NCBI GenBank assembly: GCA_947364965.1
Contig: CANAUU010000018.1
Span: forward strand, 1 to 14,015
Length of the DNA stretch: 14,015 nucleotides
Origin: an uncultured Candidatus Saccharibacteria bacterium
GTDB taxonomy: Bacteria; Patescibacteriota; Saccharimonadia; Saccharimonadales; Saccharimonadaceae
Direction: 5' to 3'
Below the pieces are notes generated by a model, which worked only from the letters and a program-made list of their open reading frames with translations, searched no databases and was not told the origin of the DNA. The position numbers were made by a program, and so were the translations under genes. Shown piece after piece: positions 6,801 to 13,024 of the stretch (positions within the stretch are counted from its first letter, which is position 1; every line of letters starts with the position of its first letter).

Positions 6801-7348
6801 AAACTCCCAAAATCCCTAACCTCCCCCTGTTTGCTTTGCTGGTGGCTGCCGTCCTAGTGCTACTTGTCTTGGTGGGGACAATCGTCTATCGTCTCTGGCA
6901 AAACCACCGTCGCCGTCAGCGCGCCGAGGACTACGTCAAAGCCTTCGCCCGCGACATCCCTGACCGCTATTATGACCGTGAGCTCATTCGGGCGTTTTAC
7001 ACGTCTCATTTTGGCGTTCCGGACAATTTCCTCACTCTGGGCGAGCCCGGTTTTGCAATCGAGCGTCTCGGCTGGATGCTTGCTATGACCGAGCGCCTCG
7101 GTCCCACTGCCATCCTGAACGCCAGTTATCTTCGCCCCGGCATCCATTCCGCCGTGGCGGCCTGTGTCTCTCCGCTGGAGTTTTGGGTCGACTTTTGTCA
7201 CGATAACCATCGCTGGGCCATCTGGTATCCCGAGGACACTTTTGCGCTCATCGACCGCTTCACCTTTGGCAGTCGCTACGTCTCCTCGACCAGTCAGCGC
7301 CGTCAGCACGACGAAGTCGTCGCCTGGCTTCGCCGTCACAACTCATAA
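6797..7348 (+). CDS. Membrane-anchored protein, paralogue 1 (divergent) of a tandem trio
   Basis: A 183-residue protein that I do not recognise. One N-terminal membrane helix (about 9-32) is followed by a strongly basic stretch (NHRRRQRAE), so by the positive-inside rule the C-terminal domain is probably cytoplasmic. The C-terminal domain of about 145 residues is Trp/Arg-rich. Similarity to the two following genes is seen in FGVPDNFLTLG (their LQVP...GF/GS), in LGPTAIL, and best in FWVDF...HRWAIWYPEDTFALIDR at about 129-154 against LW...ERWVYW...VDxRRDF. It is the most divergent of the three and shorter at the middle. The ATG overlaps the possible leader ORF. The gap to the next gene is 98 bases with no convincing promoter, so cotranscription is likely. 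Confidence 0.75.
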   Translation: MKTPKIPNLPLFALLVAAVLVLLVLVGTIVYRLWQNHRRRQRAEDYVKAFARDIPDRYYDRELIRAFYTSHFGVPDNFLTLGEPGFAIERLGWMLAMTERLGPTAILNASYLRPGIHSAVAACVSPLEFWVDFCHDNHRWAIWYPEDTFALIDRFTFGSRYVSSTSQRRQHDEVVAWLRRHNS

Positions 7349-7424
7349 ACCTGGATGTATTGAGTTTCCAGCATTTGTGACGCAATAGAAAAGGCAGCCA
7401 AACCTCAAATCCGTAAAATCTATC

Positions 7425-7440
7425 AGAAAGAAAGCAGGTG
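7425..7440 (+). promoter_or_regulatory. Extended ribosome-binding site deciding the start at 7447
   Basis: AGAAAGAAAGCAGGTG contains GAAAGCAGGTG, one mismatch from the extended anti-16S consensus, ending 6 bases before ATG 7447. A GTG at 7438 lies inside the site itself and is therefore unlikely to be the start. Confidence 0.65.
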
Positions 7441-7446
7441 CCCCTC

Positions 7447-8031
7447 ATGTCGCCCGAGTCTATCCTCGCCATCGCCGTCTCCGCAATTATCCTTGCCCTC
7501 GCTGCCATTTTCGTCTCTGGTCATTATGCTAATCGTCATCGGCGCTACAGTGCAGTCTATCGGTTTATCGGCCAGACCCGTCGTCAGAGTCAATATCCGG
7601 CAGATACCTTTGCCCATGCGCCCGAAAGCCGATACCTCCAGACCTTCCTCCAGCGCCGCCTCCAAGTCCCCGCCACGTTCTTTGGCTCTCAAAACACTTC
7701 CTCCGATGTTGCCGCCGTCGACCCTAGCCTTGTCGCCGAGGGCATCTCGCGCGTAGTGACGCTCTGGATGGCGCTCGGCGGCGATGCAGTTCTGAGTCAT
7801 GGCTGCGCCGGCAAAAAAGCGAAGTCCGCCTCCGCCGGTCATACTCTCCTTTGGACAGGTTTCACTTACCAAGATGAGAGGTGGGTCTACTGGGTCGACC
7901 CCAGCGGCGCCACACACGTTGATATGCGCCGCGACTTCTTCCGTCGTCACGACCTTGCCTCCTACCGCCGTCTTCAATCCGATGAAGCGCAGGAACTTAT
8001 GTCCAGCCCAACCCCTGACCGTCGTGCCTAA
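7447..8031 (+). CDS. Membrane-anchored protein, paralogue 2 of the tandem trio
   Basis: A 194-residue protein of no recognised family. It has an N-terminal helix (about 5-25), then a basic segment (YANRHRRY) implying a cytoplasmic C-domain. Shared blocks with paralogue 3: YRxIGxxRRxxQ (38-49), PADxFAxxPES (51-61), TFLxxxLQVPxT (66-77), LWxALG (106-111) and LLWTGFTYQDERWVYW (134-149), followed by VDMRRDFFRRHD (158-169). No catalytic motif is evident; conserved Trp, Arg and aromatic residues suggest a binding domain. Relative to paralogue 3 it has a small insert (about 84-98). It is followed by a strong intrinsic terminator. Function unknown. Confidence 0.8.
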   Translation: MSPESILAIAVSAIILALAAIFVSGHYANRHRRYSAVYRFIGQTRRQSQYPADTFAHAPESRYLQTFLQRRLQVPATFFGSQNTSSDVAAVDPSLVAEGISRVVTLWMALGGDAVLSHGCAGKKAKSASAGHTLLWTGFTYQDERWVYWVDPSGATHVDMRRDFFRRHDLASYRRLQSDEAQELMSSPTPDRRA

Positions 8032-8047
8032 CCCATACTTTCTCCCC

Positions 8048-8083
8048 AATCCTCGTCCCAAAACGGGCGAGGATTAACTTTTT
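8048..8083 (+). terminator. Intrinsic terminator after paralogue 2
   Basis: The stem is AATCCTCG-T-CCC with GGG-CGAGGATT (11 bp, one bulged T), loop AAAAC, followed after AAC by five Ts (8079-8083). Confidence 0.85.
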
Positions 8084-8113
8084 GCCAAACCCTACCCCAA
8101 TTCCCTAAAACGC

Positions 8114-8142
8114 TTGACTTTTTAAGATATCTGTGCTATAAT
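8114..8142 (+). promoter_or_regulatory. Strong promoter of paralogue 3
   Basis: TTGACT (8114-8119), 17-base spacer, TATAAT (8137-8142), preceded by TGTGC (extended -10). The spacer begins with TTTTTAAG, much like the typA promoter. The leader to ATG 8254 is about 105 bases and includes a 15-codon ORF (8154-8201). Confidence 0.85.
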
Positions 8143-8236
8143 GGAAGTATAAGATGGATATTTGTGTCAAAGTCCCAGATTTCAATCCTAAATCAGACTA
8201 GACGACGCAAAAATCCAAGCAAATTATTAATCAAAA

Positions 8237-8248
8237 AGAAAGTAGGTG
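8237..8248 (+). promoter_or_regulatory. Extended ribosome-binding site deciding the start at 8254
   Basis: AGAAAGTAGGTG matches 11 of 12 bases of AGAAAGGAGGTG and ends 5 bases before ATG 8254. This argues for 8254 rather than the in-frame GTG at 8164. Confidence 0.7.
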
Positions 8249-8253
8249 TTCTC

Positions 8254-8817
8254 ATGATCCCCAGTCTTATTCTTCCCCTCGCGCTCCTCGTCCTCACACT
8301 CATTGTCCTGATCCTGTTTTCCGCTTATCACCATGACCGTCGCGCGCGTCTCAACACGGTTTATCACCGCATCGGTGAAATCCGCCGGAACAATCAACCT
8401 CCTGCTGATGCCTTTGCTCGCGACCCCGAATCCACCCGCCTCCGGACCTTTCTTCATGGGTATCTCCAGGTTCCCGAAACCGTCCTCGGCTTCAATAGCC
8501 AGTCTGGCCTCACCAATTCTGATCTCTCGCGCTTGGTTGCTCTCTGGTCAGCTCTCGGCGATAACGCGGAACTTTGCTACGGCTACATCGACGAGCACAA
8601 GCGCCATCCGCTCAGTGCGGTTTCCAGCCGCTATGCTTCGCTCTGGATCGAATTCGAATATCTGGGCGAACGCTGGGTCTACTGGTATGGCATCGACAGC
8701 ACACTGGTCGACCTCCGCCGCGATTTCTATCGCCATGACGCTGCTGTCATCCGCGAGGGTCTCCGCTTCGGTGACGTTGGTGACTACCTGTTCAAACCGG
8801 AAACGCCTCCCATCTAA
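8254..8817 (+). CDS. Membrane-anchored protein, paralogue 3 of the tandem trio
   Basis: A 187-residue protein closely related to paralogue 2. Membrane helix at about 3-23, basic HHDRRAR after it, then shared blocks YHRIGEIRRNNQ (37-48), PADAFARDPES (50-60), TFLHGYLQVPET (65-76), LWSALGDNAEL (98-108), LWIEFEYLGERWVYW (130-144) and LVDLRRDFYRHD (151-162). The block order is the same, so this is tandem duplication rather than shuffling. An in-frame GTG at 8164 would add 30 residues, mostly basic, before the helix. I prefer ATG 8254 because of the ribosome site and because its N-terminus then lines up with paralogue 2. The gene has its own promoter and terminator, unlike paralogue 2. No family or function recognised. 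Confidence 0.82.
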   Translation: MIPSLILPLALLVLTLIVLILFSAYHHDRRARLNTVYHRIGEIRRNNQPPADAFARDPESTRLRTFLHGYLQVPETVLGFNSQSGLTNSDLSRLVALWSALGDNAELCYGYIDEHKRHPLSAVSSRYASLWIEFEYLGERWVYWYGIDSTLVDLRRDFYRHDAAVIREGLRFGDVGDYLFKPETPPI

Positions 8818-8886
8818 TCCACCCGCCCGACGACCCGCTCCCCAGATAATAGTTCATCAAACTGCCCCACCACTTTCGCAACCCCG

Positions 8887-8920
8887 AATCCTCGCCTCCC
8901 CGGCGGGGATTTCCGTTCTT
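8887..8920 (+). terminator. Intrinsic terminator after paralogue 3
   Basis: The stem is AATCCTCGCC with GGCGGGGATT (10 bp, one G-T), loop TCCCC, then an interrupted T tract (TTCCGTTCTT counting the stem's last base). The stem base AATCCTCG is identical to that of the terminator after paralogue 2, suggesting it was duplicated with the gene. The T tract is weaker than that one. Confidence 0.65.
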
Positions 8921-8937
8921 CGGCATAATTTTCGTTA

Positions 8938-8943
8938 TATAAT
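8938..8943 (+). promoter_or_regulatory. -10 element predicting a leaderless mRNA for the gene at 8950
   Basis: TATAAT ends 6 bases before ATG 8950, so the start codon should be at or next to the transcription start. The -35 is poor (GTTCTT at 17 bases). There is no ribosome-binding site. Confidence 0.6.
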
Positions 8944-8949
8944 AACCAT

Positions 8950-9312
8950 ATGAGTTTACGCAGCCGTTTTAATCAATTTTTTAATAAGCCCAAAGCCGCA
9001 CCCTCGTCGGAACCGGTCGCCGATTCAACCAACCACCCCGAACATCCTATCGCCCCAAACGATTCAGCCGAGCAGCCCTCCGATCCGACCGTCGAAGCTC
9101 CAAACTGGGATATCCTGCGCGAAGAAACCGCCGAACCAGAAGTCACTTACGACGACCTCGCCCGCCTCGTCCGTTTTCCCGGCTCCGCCCAAGAAGCCGC
9201 CAAAGCTCCCGAGGCCGCTAAAGCTCCCGAAATCGTCGAAGTCTCAGAAGCCTCAGAAACACCCGACTTTTCTGCAACCCTAGAAAACGTTAATGGGGGG
9301 GTCGTTATTTGA
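8950..9312 (+). CDS. N-terminal part of an unrecognised gene, split at a G7 tract
   Basis: A 120-residue ORF with no recognised domain. It begins with a basic amphipathic stretch MSLRSRFNQFFNKPK, then a Pro/Glu/Ala-rich, probably disordered region with short repeats (EAAKAPEAAKAPE). It reads through GGG GGG GTC and stops at TGA 9310-9312. If one G of the seven (9295-9301) is removed, the frame passes directly into the next ORF, continuing the same acidic low-complexity composition into a folded domain and giving a 439-residue protein. The intact gene is therefore probably one, and this is either a frameshift, a phase-OFF state, a sequencing error or a separate small ORF. There is no membrane segment or signal. 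The start is set by the promoter geometry. Confidence 0.65.
   Translation: MSLRSRFNQFFNKPKAAPSSEPVADSTNHPEHPIAPNDSAEQPSDPTVEAPNWDILREETAEPEVTYDDLARLVRFPGSAQEAAKAPEAAKAPEIVEVSEASETPDFSATLENVNGGVVI
9193..9228 (+). repeat. Two tandem 18-bp units encoding EAAKAP
   Basis: GAAGCCGCCAAAGCTCCC (9193-9210) and GAGGCCGCTAAAGCTCCC (9211-9228) differ at two third-codon positions. It lies in the disordered linker and is likely a recent duplication. Confidence 0.75.
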
Positions 9313-10270
9313 CGAAGCAGCTCAACCAATAGAAACTACCACGACAGAATCTTCCGAAGCTGAGCCCATCTCACCCGAGCTTCGCGCCTTCAAAAATTTC
9401 TTCAAAACTGATATACGTATCAAACGTGAGCTGCTCGATCTCGCCCCTAGCCCCACCGATAGTTATGACGAAGCTAGCCGCATGGACTATGCCGAAACTG
9501 CTTTCCGCTCTTTCCGCGATTTTAGACACGATTTCCTCGGCATCGCCCGTGACTTCGGGTTTGGTGAGTATATTGAACAATCCACCGAGAATTTTTTCCA
9601 GCGCGGTCAGGAGGCTTTCGCAATCGGTGATTACCGTGCTGACATAACACAACAACTCTATCGCAAGGCTTTTGCCAATCTGCGCCCTGATTTTGTCGAG
9701 GAGGTCAAGAAGGAAAACGTCGGCTATACAATATTTAGACATGATTTGTCGCGCCTGATTACGGACGCCACGACTATCAATGAACTTCTCCACGCCTACC
9801 ATAGCCATATCATGAGCGACGAGCATATTCTCCGAGCTGTCCCCGCCCTCGCCGCCAAAGAAAACGCCGTCGGTTATCAAATCACCCTTCGCGGCGATCA
9901 GTCACCCCTCGGTCAGCAAATCTTCGACGCTATTCCGGATGACTTGGATGTTGGAGCTACGGATATTATTTCGGCCGACAATCATATTATGATGATGGTA
10001 CGCGACCGTGGGCACGCCCTGACGATTAGCGGCGAACCGGACGCCGAAGATCCATCAAAAATCTGGGTCGAATATAACATCCCGAAGCTCTGCAACGAAG
10101 ACATGATTAAGGCTCTCCCCGGTCTTGCCGGCTACACTCCGAACGGTGCTCGCGGTAGCTTTGTCATCTCGCAGGACGAACTCGGCGCTTCGCTCGTGAA
10201 TTTCATCGGCAAAGTCCCTATGGACAGTGATATGCCCAGCCTCCAGCAATATCTGCACCCCAACCAATAG
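9293..10270 (+). CDS. C-terminal folded part of the G7-split gene, unknown function
   Basis: A 325-residue frame opening at ATG 9293-9295, directly on the G7 tract, with no ribosome-binding site. The start is probably artificial and this is likely the continuation of the ORF from 8950. The first 35 residues are an acidic, Thr/Ser/Glu-rich linker. From PELRAFKNFF onward it is a folded, helix-rich soluble domain (about 36-180), then a mixed region (about 180-325) with short alternating hydrophobic segments such as VGYQITLRGDQ and DNHIMMMVRDRGHALTIS. No transmembrane helix, nucleotide-binding or catalytic motif is recognised. Reinitiation from the upstream ORF (17-base overlap) is an alternative. 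Codon use is host-like and the coding region looks maintained, arguing against an old pseudogene. Confidence 0.7.
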   Translation: MGGSLFDEAAQPIETTTTESSEAEPISPELRAFKNFFKTDIRIKRELLDLAPSPTDSYDEASRMDYAETAFRSFRDFRHDFLGIARDFGFGEYIEQSTENFFQRGQEAFAIGDYRADITQQLYRKAFANLRPDFVEEVKKENVGYTIFRHDLSRLITDATTINELLHAYHSHIMSDEHILRAVPALAAKENAVGYQITLRGDQSPLGQQIFDAIPDDLDVGATDIISADNHIMMMVRDRGHALTISGEPDAEDPSKIWVEYNIPKLCNEDMIKALPGLAGYTPNGARGSFVISQDELGASLVNFIGKVPMDSDMPSLQQYLHPNQ

Positions 10271-10296
10271 TCGCTGAGCGAACCACGCAAAACCCC

Positions 10297-10325
10297 TTTT
10301 CACGAACTATAACACGTGATATAAT
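10297..10325 (+). promoter_or_regulatory. Promoter of the TetR-ABC exporter operon
   Basis: TTTTCA (10297-10302), 17-base spacer, TATAAT (10320-10325) with TGA in front (extended -10). The predicted leader is about 35 bases, with AGAAAGAAGTG as a modest ribosome site before ATG 10367. Confidence 0.75.
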
Positions 10326-10338
10326 ATCAAGTGTTATA
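10308..10338. promoter_or_regulatory. TetR-type operator 1 over the operon promoter
   Basis: Inverted repeat TATAACAC (10308-10315), 15-base spacer, GTGTTATA (10331-10338): perfect 8-bp arms that flank the -10 hexamer. Location next to a TetR gene implies autorepression. A second copy occurs at 12943-12973. Confidence 0.75.
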
Positions 10339-10366
10339 TATCATCAAAACCTAAAGAAAGAAGTGT

Positions 10367-10948
10367 ATGCCTCTACCTAAAAAGGTTCAAAAAGAAGACA
10401 TCGTCAAAGCCGCGCTCGAAATTATTAAAACCGAAAGCCTTGACGAAATCACCGCGCGTCGCCTCGCCAAGGAACTAAATTGCTCCGTCCAGCCCATTTT
10501 CTATAATTTCGCCACCATGGATGAGCTAAAATCCGTCGTCCTCGATACGATCTACCATATCTACATTAACTATATGAATTACGGTGCCGAGCAGCCCCAG
10601 CCGTATAAGGGAATGGGGCTTGCCTATGTTCGTTTCGCCCGCGACTACCCGAACTACTTCCGTATTCTCTTTATGAATAAGTCCGACCTCACCCCCGATG
10701 ATTTCATTTCGAGAGATTCCGTCGGTCAAGCCGTCTTAAAACACGGTATGGCGCTCACCGGTTTTGATCGCAGTACTCAGCAACATTTTCACCTCAAAGT
10801 TTGGATTTTTACCCATGGTCTCGCCAGTCTCGTCGCAAGCGGTACCGCTCGCCTCGACGATGCCGAAGTTGACCACCTCCTCACTACTACCGTTCGCGAA
10901 ATGATTATCGGCCATAAACACCTCGAAAGGAGCATCGAAAATGCCTAA
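10367..10948 (+). CDS. TetR-family transcriptional repressor
   Basis: A 193-residue regulator. The N-terminal TetR DNA-binding domain (about 8-55) has its helix-turn-helix at roughly 28-48 (ITARRLAKELNCSVQPIFYNF, shortened here; YNF replaces the usual YxHF). The C-terminal ligand domain includes AYVRFARDYPNYFRILF, a feature of the TetR_C/WHG-like group. Expected to bind operator 1 as a dimer and shut off its own operon until an effector binds. The effector is unknown; adjacent exporter genes suggest it is a transported compound. The stop overlaps the ATPase gene by 8 bases. The start has ribosome site AGAAAGAAGTG and conserved N-terminal length, and looks right. Confidence 0.93.
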   Translation: MPLPKKVQKEDIVKAALEIIKTESLDEITARRLAKELNCSVQPIFYNFATMDELKSVVLDTIYHIYINYMNYGAEQPQPYKGMGLAYVRFARDYPNYFRILFMNKSDLTPDDFISRDSVGQAVLKHGMALTGFDRSTQQHFHLKVWIFTHGLASLVASGTARLDDAEVDHLLTTTVREMIIGHKHLERSIENA

Positions 10949-11834
10949 TAAAACTACAACAACCACTAAACCTAAATCCGCCACGACCGCTGCCAAAACC
11001 TCGCCAAATCTTGCCAGTAAATCTGCGTCAAAATCCGCCGCTAAACTCGCCACCGCCTCGAACGTCATCGAAGTTTGTCGCCTAACCAAAACCTACAAGA
11101 ACCCGAAAAATCATCAAACTCTCAAAGCCGTGAACGACCTCTCCTTCGACGTCCGTGAGGGGGAAATCCTCGGCCTACTTGGCCCGAATGGTTCCGGCAA
11201 GTCCACCACAATCAACTGCCTTCTCTCGCTCCTCAAGTTCGACAAGGGAACTATCAAGATTTTCGGCGAAACCATGTCGCCTTCCGCCTACAACCTCAAG
11301 CGCCAAATCGGCGTCGTCTTCCAGGAAGTCGCCGTTTTCGAGGAGCTCCGCGCCCAGGACAACATCGATTTCTTCTGCGGCCTCTACGTCAAGGACAAGG
11401 CCGAGCGCGCGAAATGCGTCGACACTGCGATTAAATTGGTTGGCCTCGAAGATTTTCGCAAATTTTATCCGAAGCAACTTTCTGGCGGTTTGCTTCGCCG
11501 CCTCAATATCGCCTGCGGCATCGCTCATAAACCTAAGCTTATTTTCCTCGATGAGCCGACCGTCGCCGTCGACCCTCAGAGCCGCCAGCATATCCTCGAC
11601 AATATCGAAACTCTCCGTAAGCGCGGCGCCACCGTCGTCTACACTACCCACTACATGGAGGAGGTCGAGCAACTCTGCGACCGCATTATCATTCTCGACA
11701 AGGGCAAAATCATTGCCTCCGGCACCAACTCCGAGCTCAAAAAACTCGTCAAGAACAAACCCGTCAAGCAAGTCGCCGGCCCGACCTTGAACGATGTCTT
11801 CCTTGAGCTCACCGGCAAGGAGCTTCGCGACTAA
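10941..11834 (+). CDS. ABC-2 type exporter ATP-binding protein
   Basis: A 297-residue cytoplasmic ATPase that powers the two permeases encoded next. Walker A GPNGSGKST at 81-89, Q-loop Gln128, signature LSGGL at 180-184 (Leu in place of the usual final Gln), Walker B LIFLDEP at 200-206, D-loop region VDP at 210-212, H-switch His237. All residues needed for ATP hydrolysis are present. The first 40 residues are an unusual Thr/Lys/Ala/Ser-only-like extension before the normal domain start at VIEVCRLTKTY. AAGGAG (10927-10932) is well placed for ATG 10941, so the extension appears to be translated. The stop overlaps the next start as TAATG. Resembles DrrA/CcmA-type drug-export ATPases; the substrate is unknown. 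Confidence 0.95.
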   Translation: MPNKTTTTTKPKSATTAAKTSPNLASKSASKSAAKLATASNVIEVCRLTKTYKNPKNHQTLKAVNDLSFDVREGEILGLLGPNGSGKSTTINCLLSLLKFDKGTIKIFGETMSPSAYNLKRQIGVVFQEVAVFEELRAQDNIDFFCGLYVKDKAERAKCVDTAIKLVGLEDFRKFYPKQLSGGLLRRLNIACGIAHKPKLIFLDEPTVAVDPQSRQHILDNIETLRKRGATVVYTTHYMEEVEQLCDRIIILDKGKIIASGTNSELKKLVKNKPVKQVAGPTLNDVFLELTGKELRD

Positions 11835-13024
11835 TGTTCTGGCATAATTTCAAATACACACTAAAGGTCGTTTTGCGCGACCACGCCCTCATTTTCTGGA
11901 CTTTTGCCTTCCCGCTCATCCTCGCTACCTTTTTCTCGCTCGCTTTTTCCAACATCACCGCCAGCGAGAAACTTGGTTTAATCGATATCGCCGTCGTCGA
12001 CAATGACGCCTGGCGAAACGACGAAGTCTTCCGCAAAGCTTTTGAAACTTTGAGCGATGAGGCCTCCGAAGATCGACTTTTCCGAATCCAATATGTTTCT
12101 AAAACCGAAGCTGAACAGCTCCTCGCTGACGACGAAATCTCCGGCTACCTCCTTCTTGAGCGCTCTTGGTTTTCTCCTCAGCGCAAGGCTCTCATCGAAT
12201 TTCTCGCCCCGCCTCCGGCCGATGTTCCTCCAGTTATCTTCACCGCCAAAAGCGACATCAACTCCACCATCCTGAAATCCGTTGTAGAAACTGTCGCCGA
12301 GCAAGCCTCTATCATTGAAACCGTCATAGAAACTGACCCCGCGAAACTCGCCAATCTTGCCTATGCCCACGCCGCTAACCTCGTCGACCAATCCAGCACC
12401 CACCTCGATTACGTCATGATTGAATACTATACCCTCATTGCCATGATTTGTATCTATGGCGGCATCATCGGCATGGTTGCTGTCAATCAGCTTCTCGCCA
12501 ACATGAGCATGAGCGGTCAACGTATCGCAGTCAGCCCTGCTCGGAAATCCACCCTTGTCCTCGCCGCCCTCTGCGCCAGCTATATTATCCAACTCGTCGC
12601 TGTCGCCCTCCTCTTTGTCTACCTCATCTTTGTCCTGCATGTCGACTTCGGTGCCAATCTTCCACTCATCATCCTGCTCGCCCTCATTGGCAGTCTGTCC
12701 GGCCTCGCTCTGGGCGTCTTCCTTGCTGCCACTGTTAAGGCTACTGCGACCACCAAAATCGGCCTCATTCTTGCCATCGCTATGTTCGGCTGCTTTCTTG
12801 CCGGCATGATGGGGATTACTATGAAATATCTCGTCGACACCAATCTCCCGCTCCTAAACCGCCTCAATCCCGCCAATCTCATCACTGACGGCCTCTATGC
12901 GCTCTATTATTACGACACCTTTGATCGCTATTGGGGAAATATTATAACACTTGTTATTATATCGGGTGTTATGATTGCTATCTCTGTTTATGCCCTAAGA
13001 AAGGAACAATATGACCGTCTTTAA
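11834..13024 (+). CDS. ABC-2 type exporter permease 1
   Basis: A 396-residue membrane subunit. It has one N-terminal helix (about 17-38), a large extracytoplasmic domain (about 40-190), then five helices (about 200-218, 240-268, 275-298, 308-330, 369-387), ending in ALRKEQYDRL. This is the ABC2_membrane_3 layout; LNRLNPANLITDGLYALYYY before the last helix is typical. It works with the ATPase upstream and presumably with permease 2 as a heterodimer. AAGGAG (11817-11822) precedes the ATG, which overlaps the ATPase stop. The last helix (codons about 370-381) is written with ATA, ACA, CTT and GTT codons, unlike the rest of the gene; this stretch contains operator 2. Overlaps permease 2 by 14 bases. 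Confidence 0.93.
   Translation: MFWHNFKYTLKVVLRDHALIFWTFAFPLILATFFSLAFSNITASEKLGLIDIAVVDNDAWRNDEVFRKAFETLSDEASEDRLFRIQYVSKTEAEQLLADDEISGYLLLERSWFSPQRKALIEFLAPPPADVPPVIFTAKSDINSTILKSVVETVAEQASIIETVIETDPAKLANLAYAHAANLVDQSSTHLDYVMIEYYTLIAMICIYGGIIGMVAVNQLLANMSMSGQRIAVSPARKSTLVLAALCASYIIQLVAVALLFVYLIFVLHVDFGANLPLIILLALIGSLSGLALGVFLAATVKATATTKIGLILAIAMFGCFLAGMMGITMKYLVDTNLPLLNRLNPANLITDGLYALYYYDTFDRYWGNIITLVIISGVMIAISVYALRKEQYDRL
12943..12973. promoter_or_regulatory. TetR-type operator 2 and internal promoter inside permease 1
   Basis: TATAACAC (12943-12950), 15 bases, GTGTTAT (12966-12972): the same arms and same spacing as operator 1. TATTAT (12955-12960) sits at the identical offset as the -10 in operator 1, with TG two bases upstream (extended -10 in both). 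The -35 is weak (TTGGGG, 12931-12936). It would start transcription about 45 bases before the permease 2 ATG, which has AAGGA (13001-13005). Confidence 0.65.

Noticed and set aside
7360..7388. Promoter TTGAGT-N17-CAATAG between paralogues 1 and 2
   Set aside because: The spacing is ideal but the -10 is poor compared with the TATAAT-like elements elsewhere in this window; read-through is simpler.
8164..8253. GTG 8164 as start of paralogue 3
   Set aside because: No ribosome site, and the added 30 residues have no counterpart in paralogue 2; ATG 8254 has a near-perfect site.
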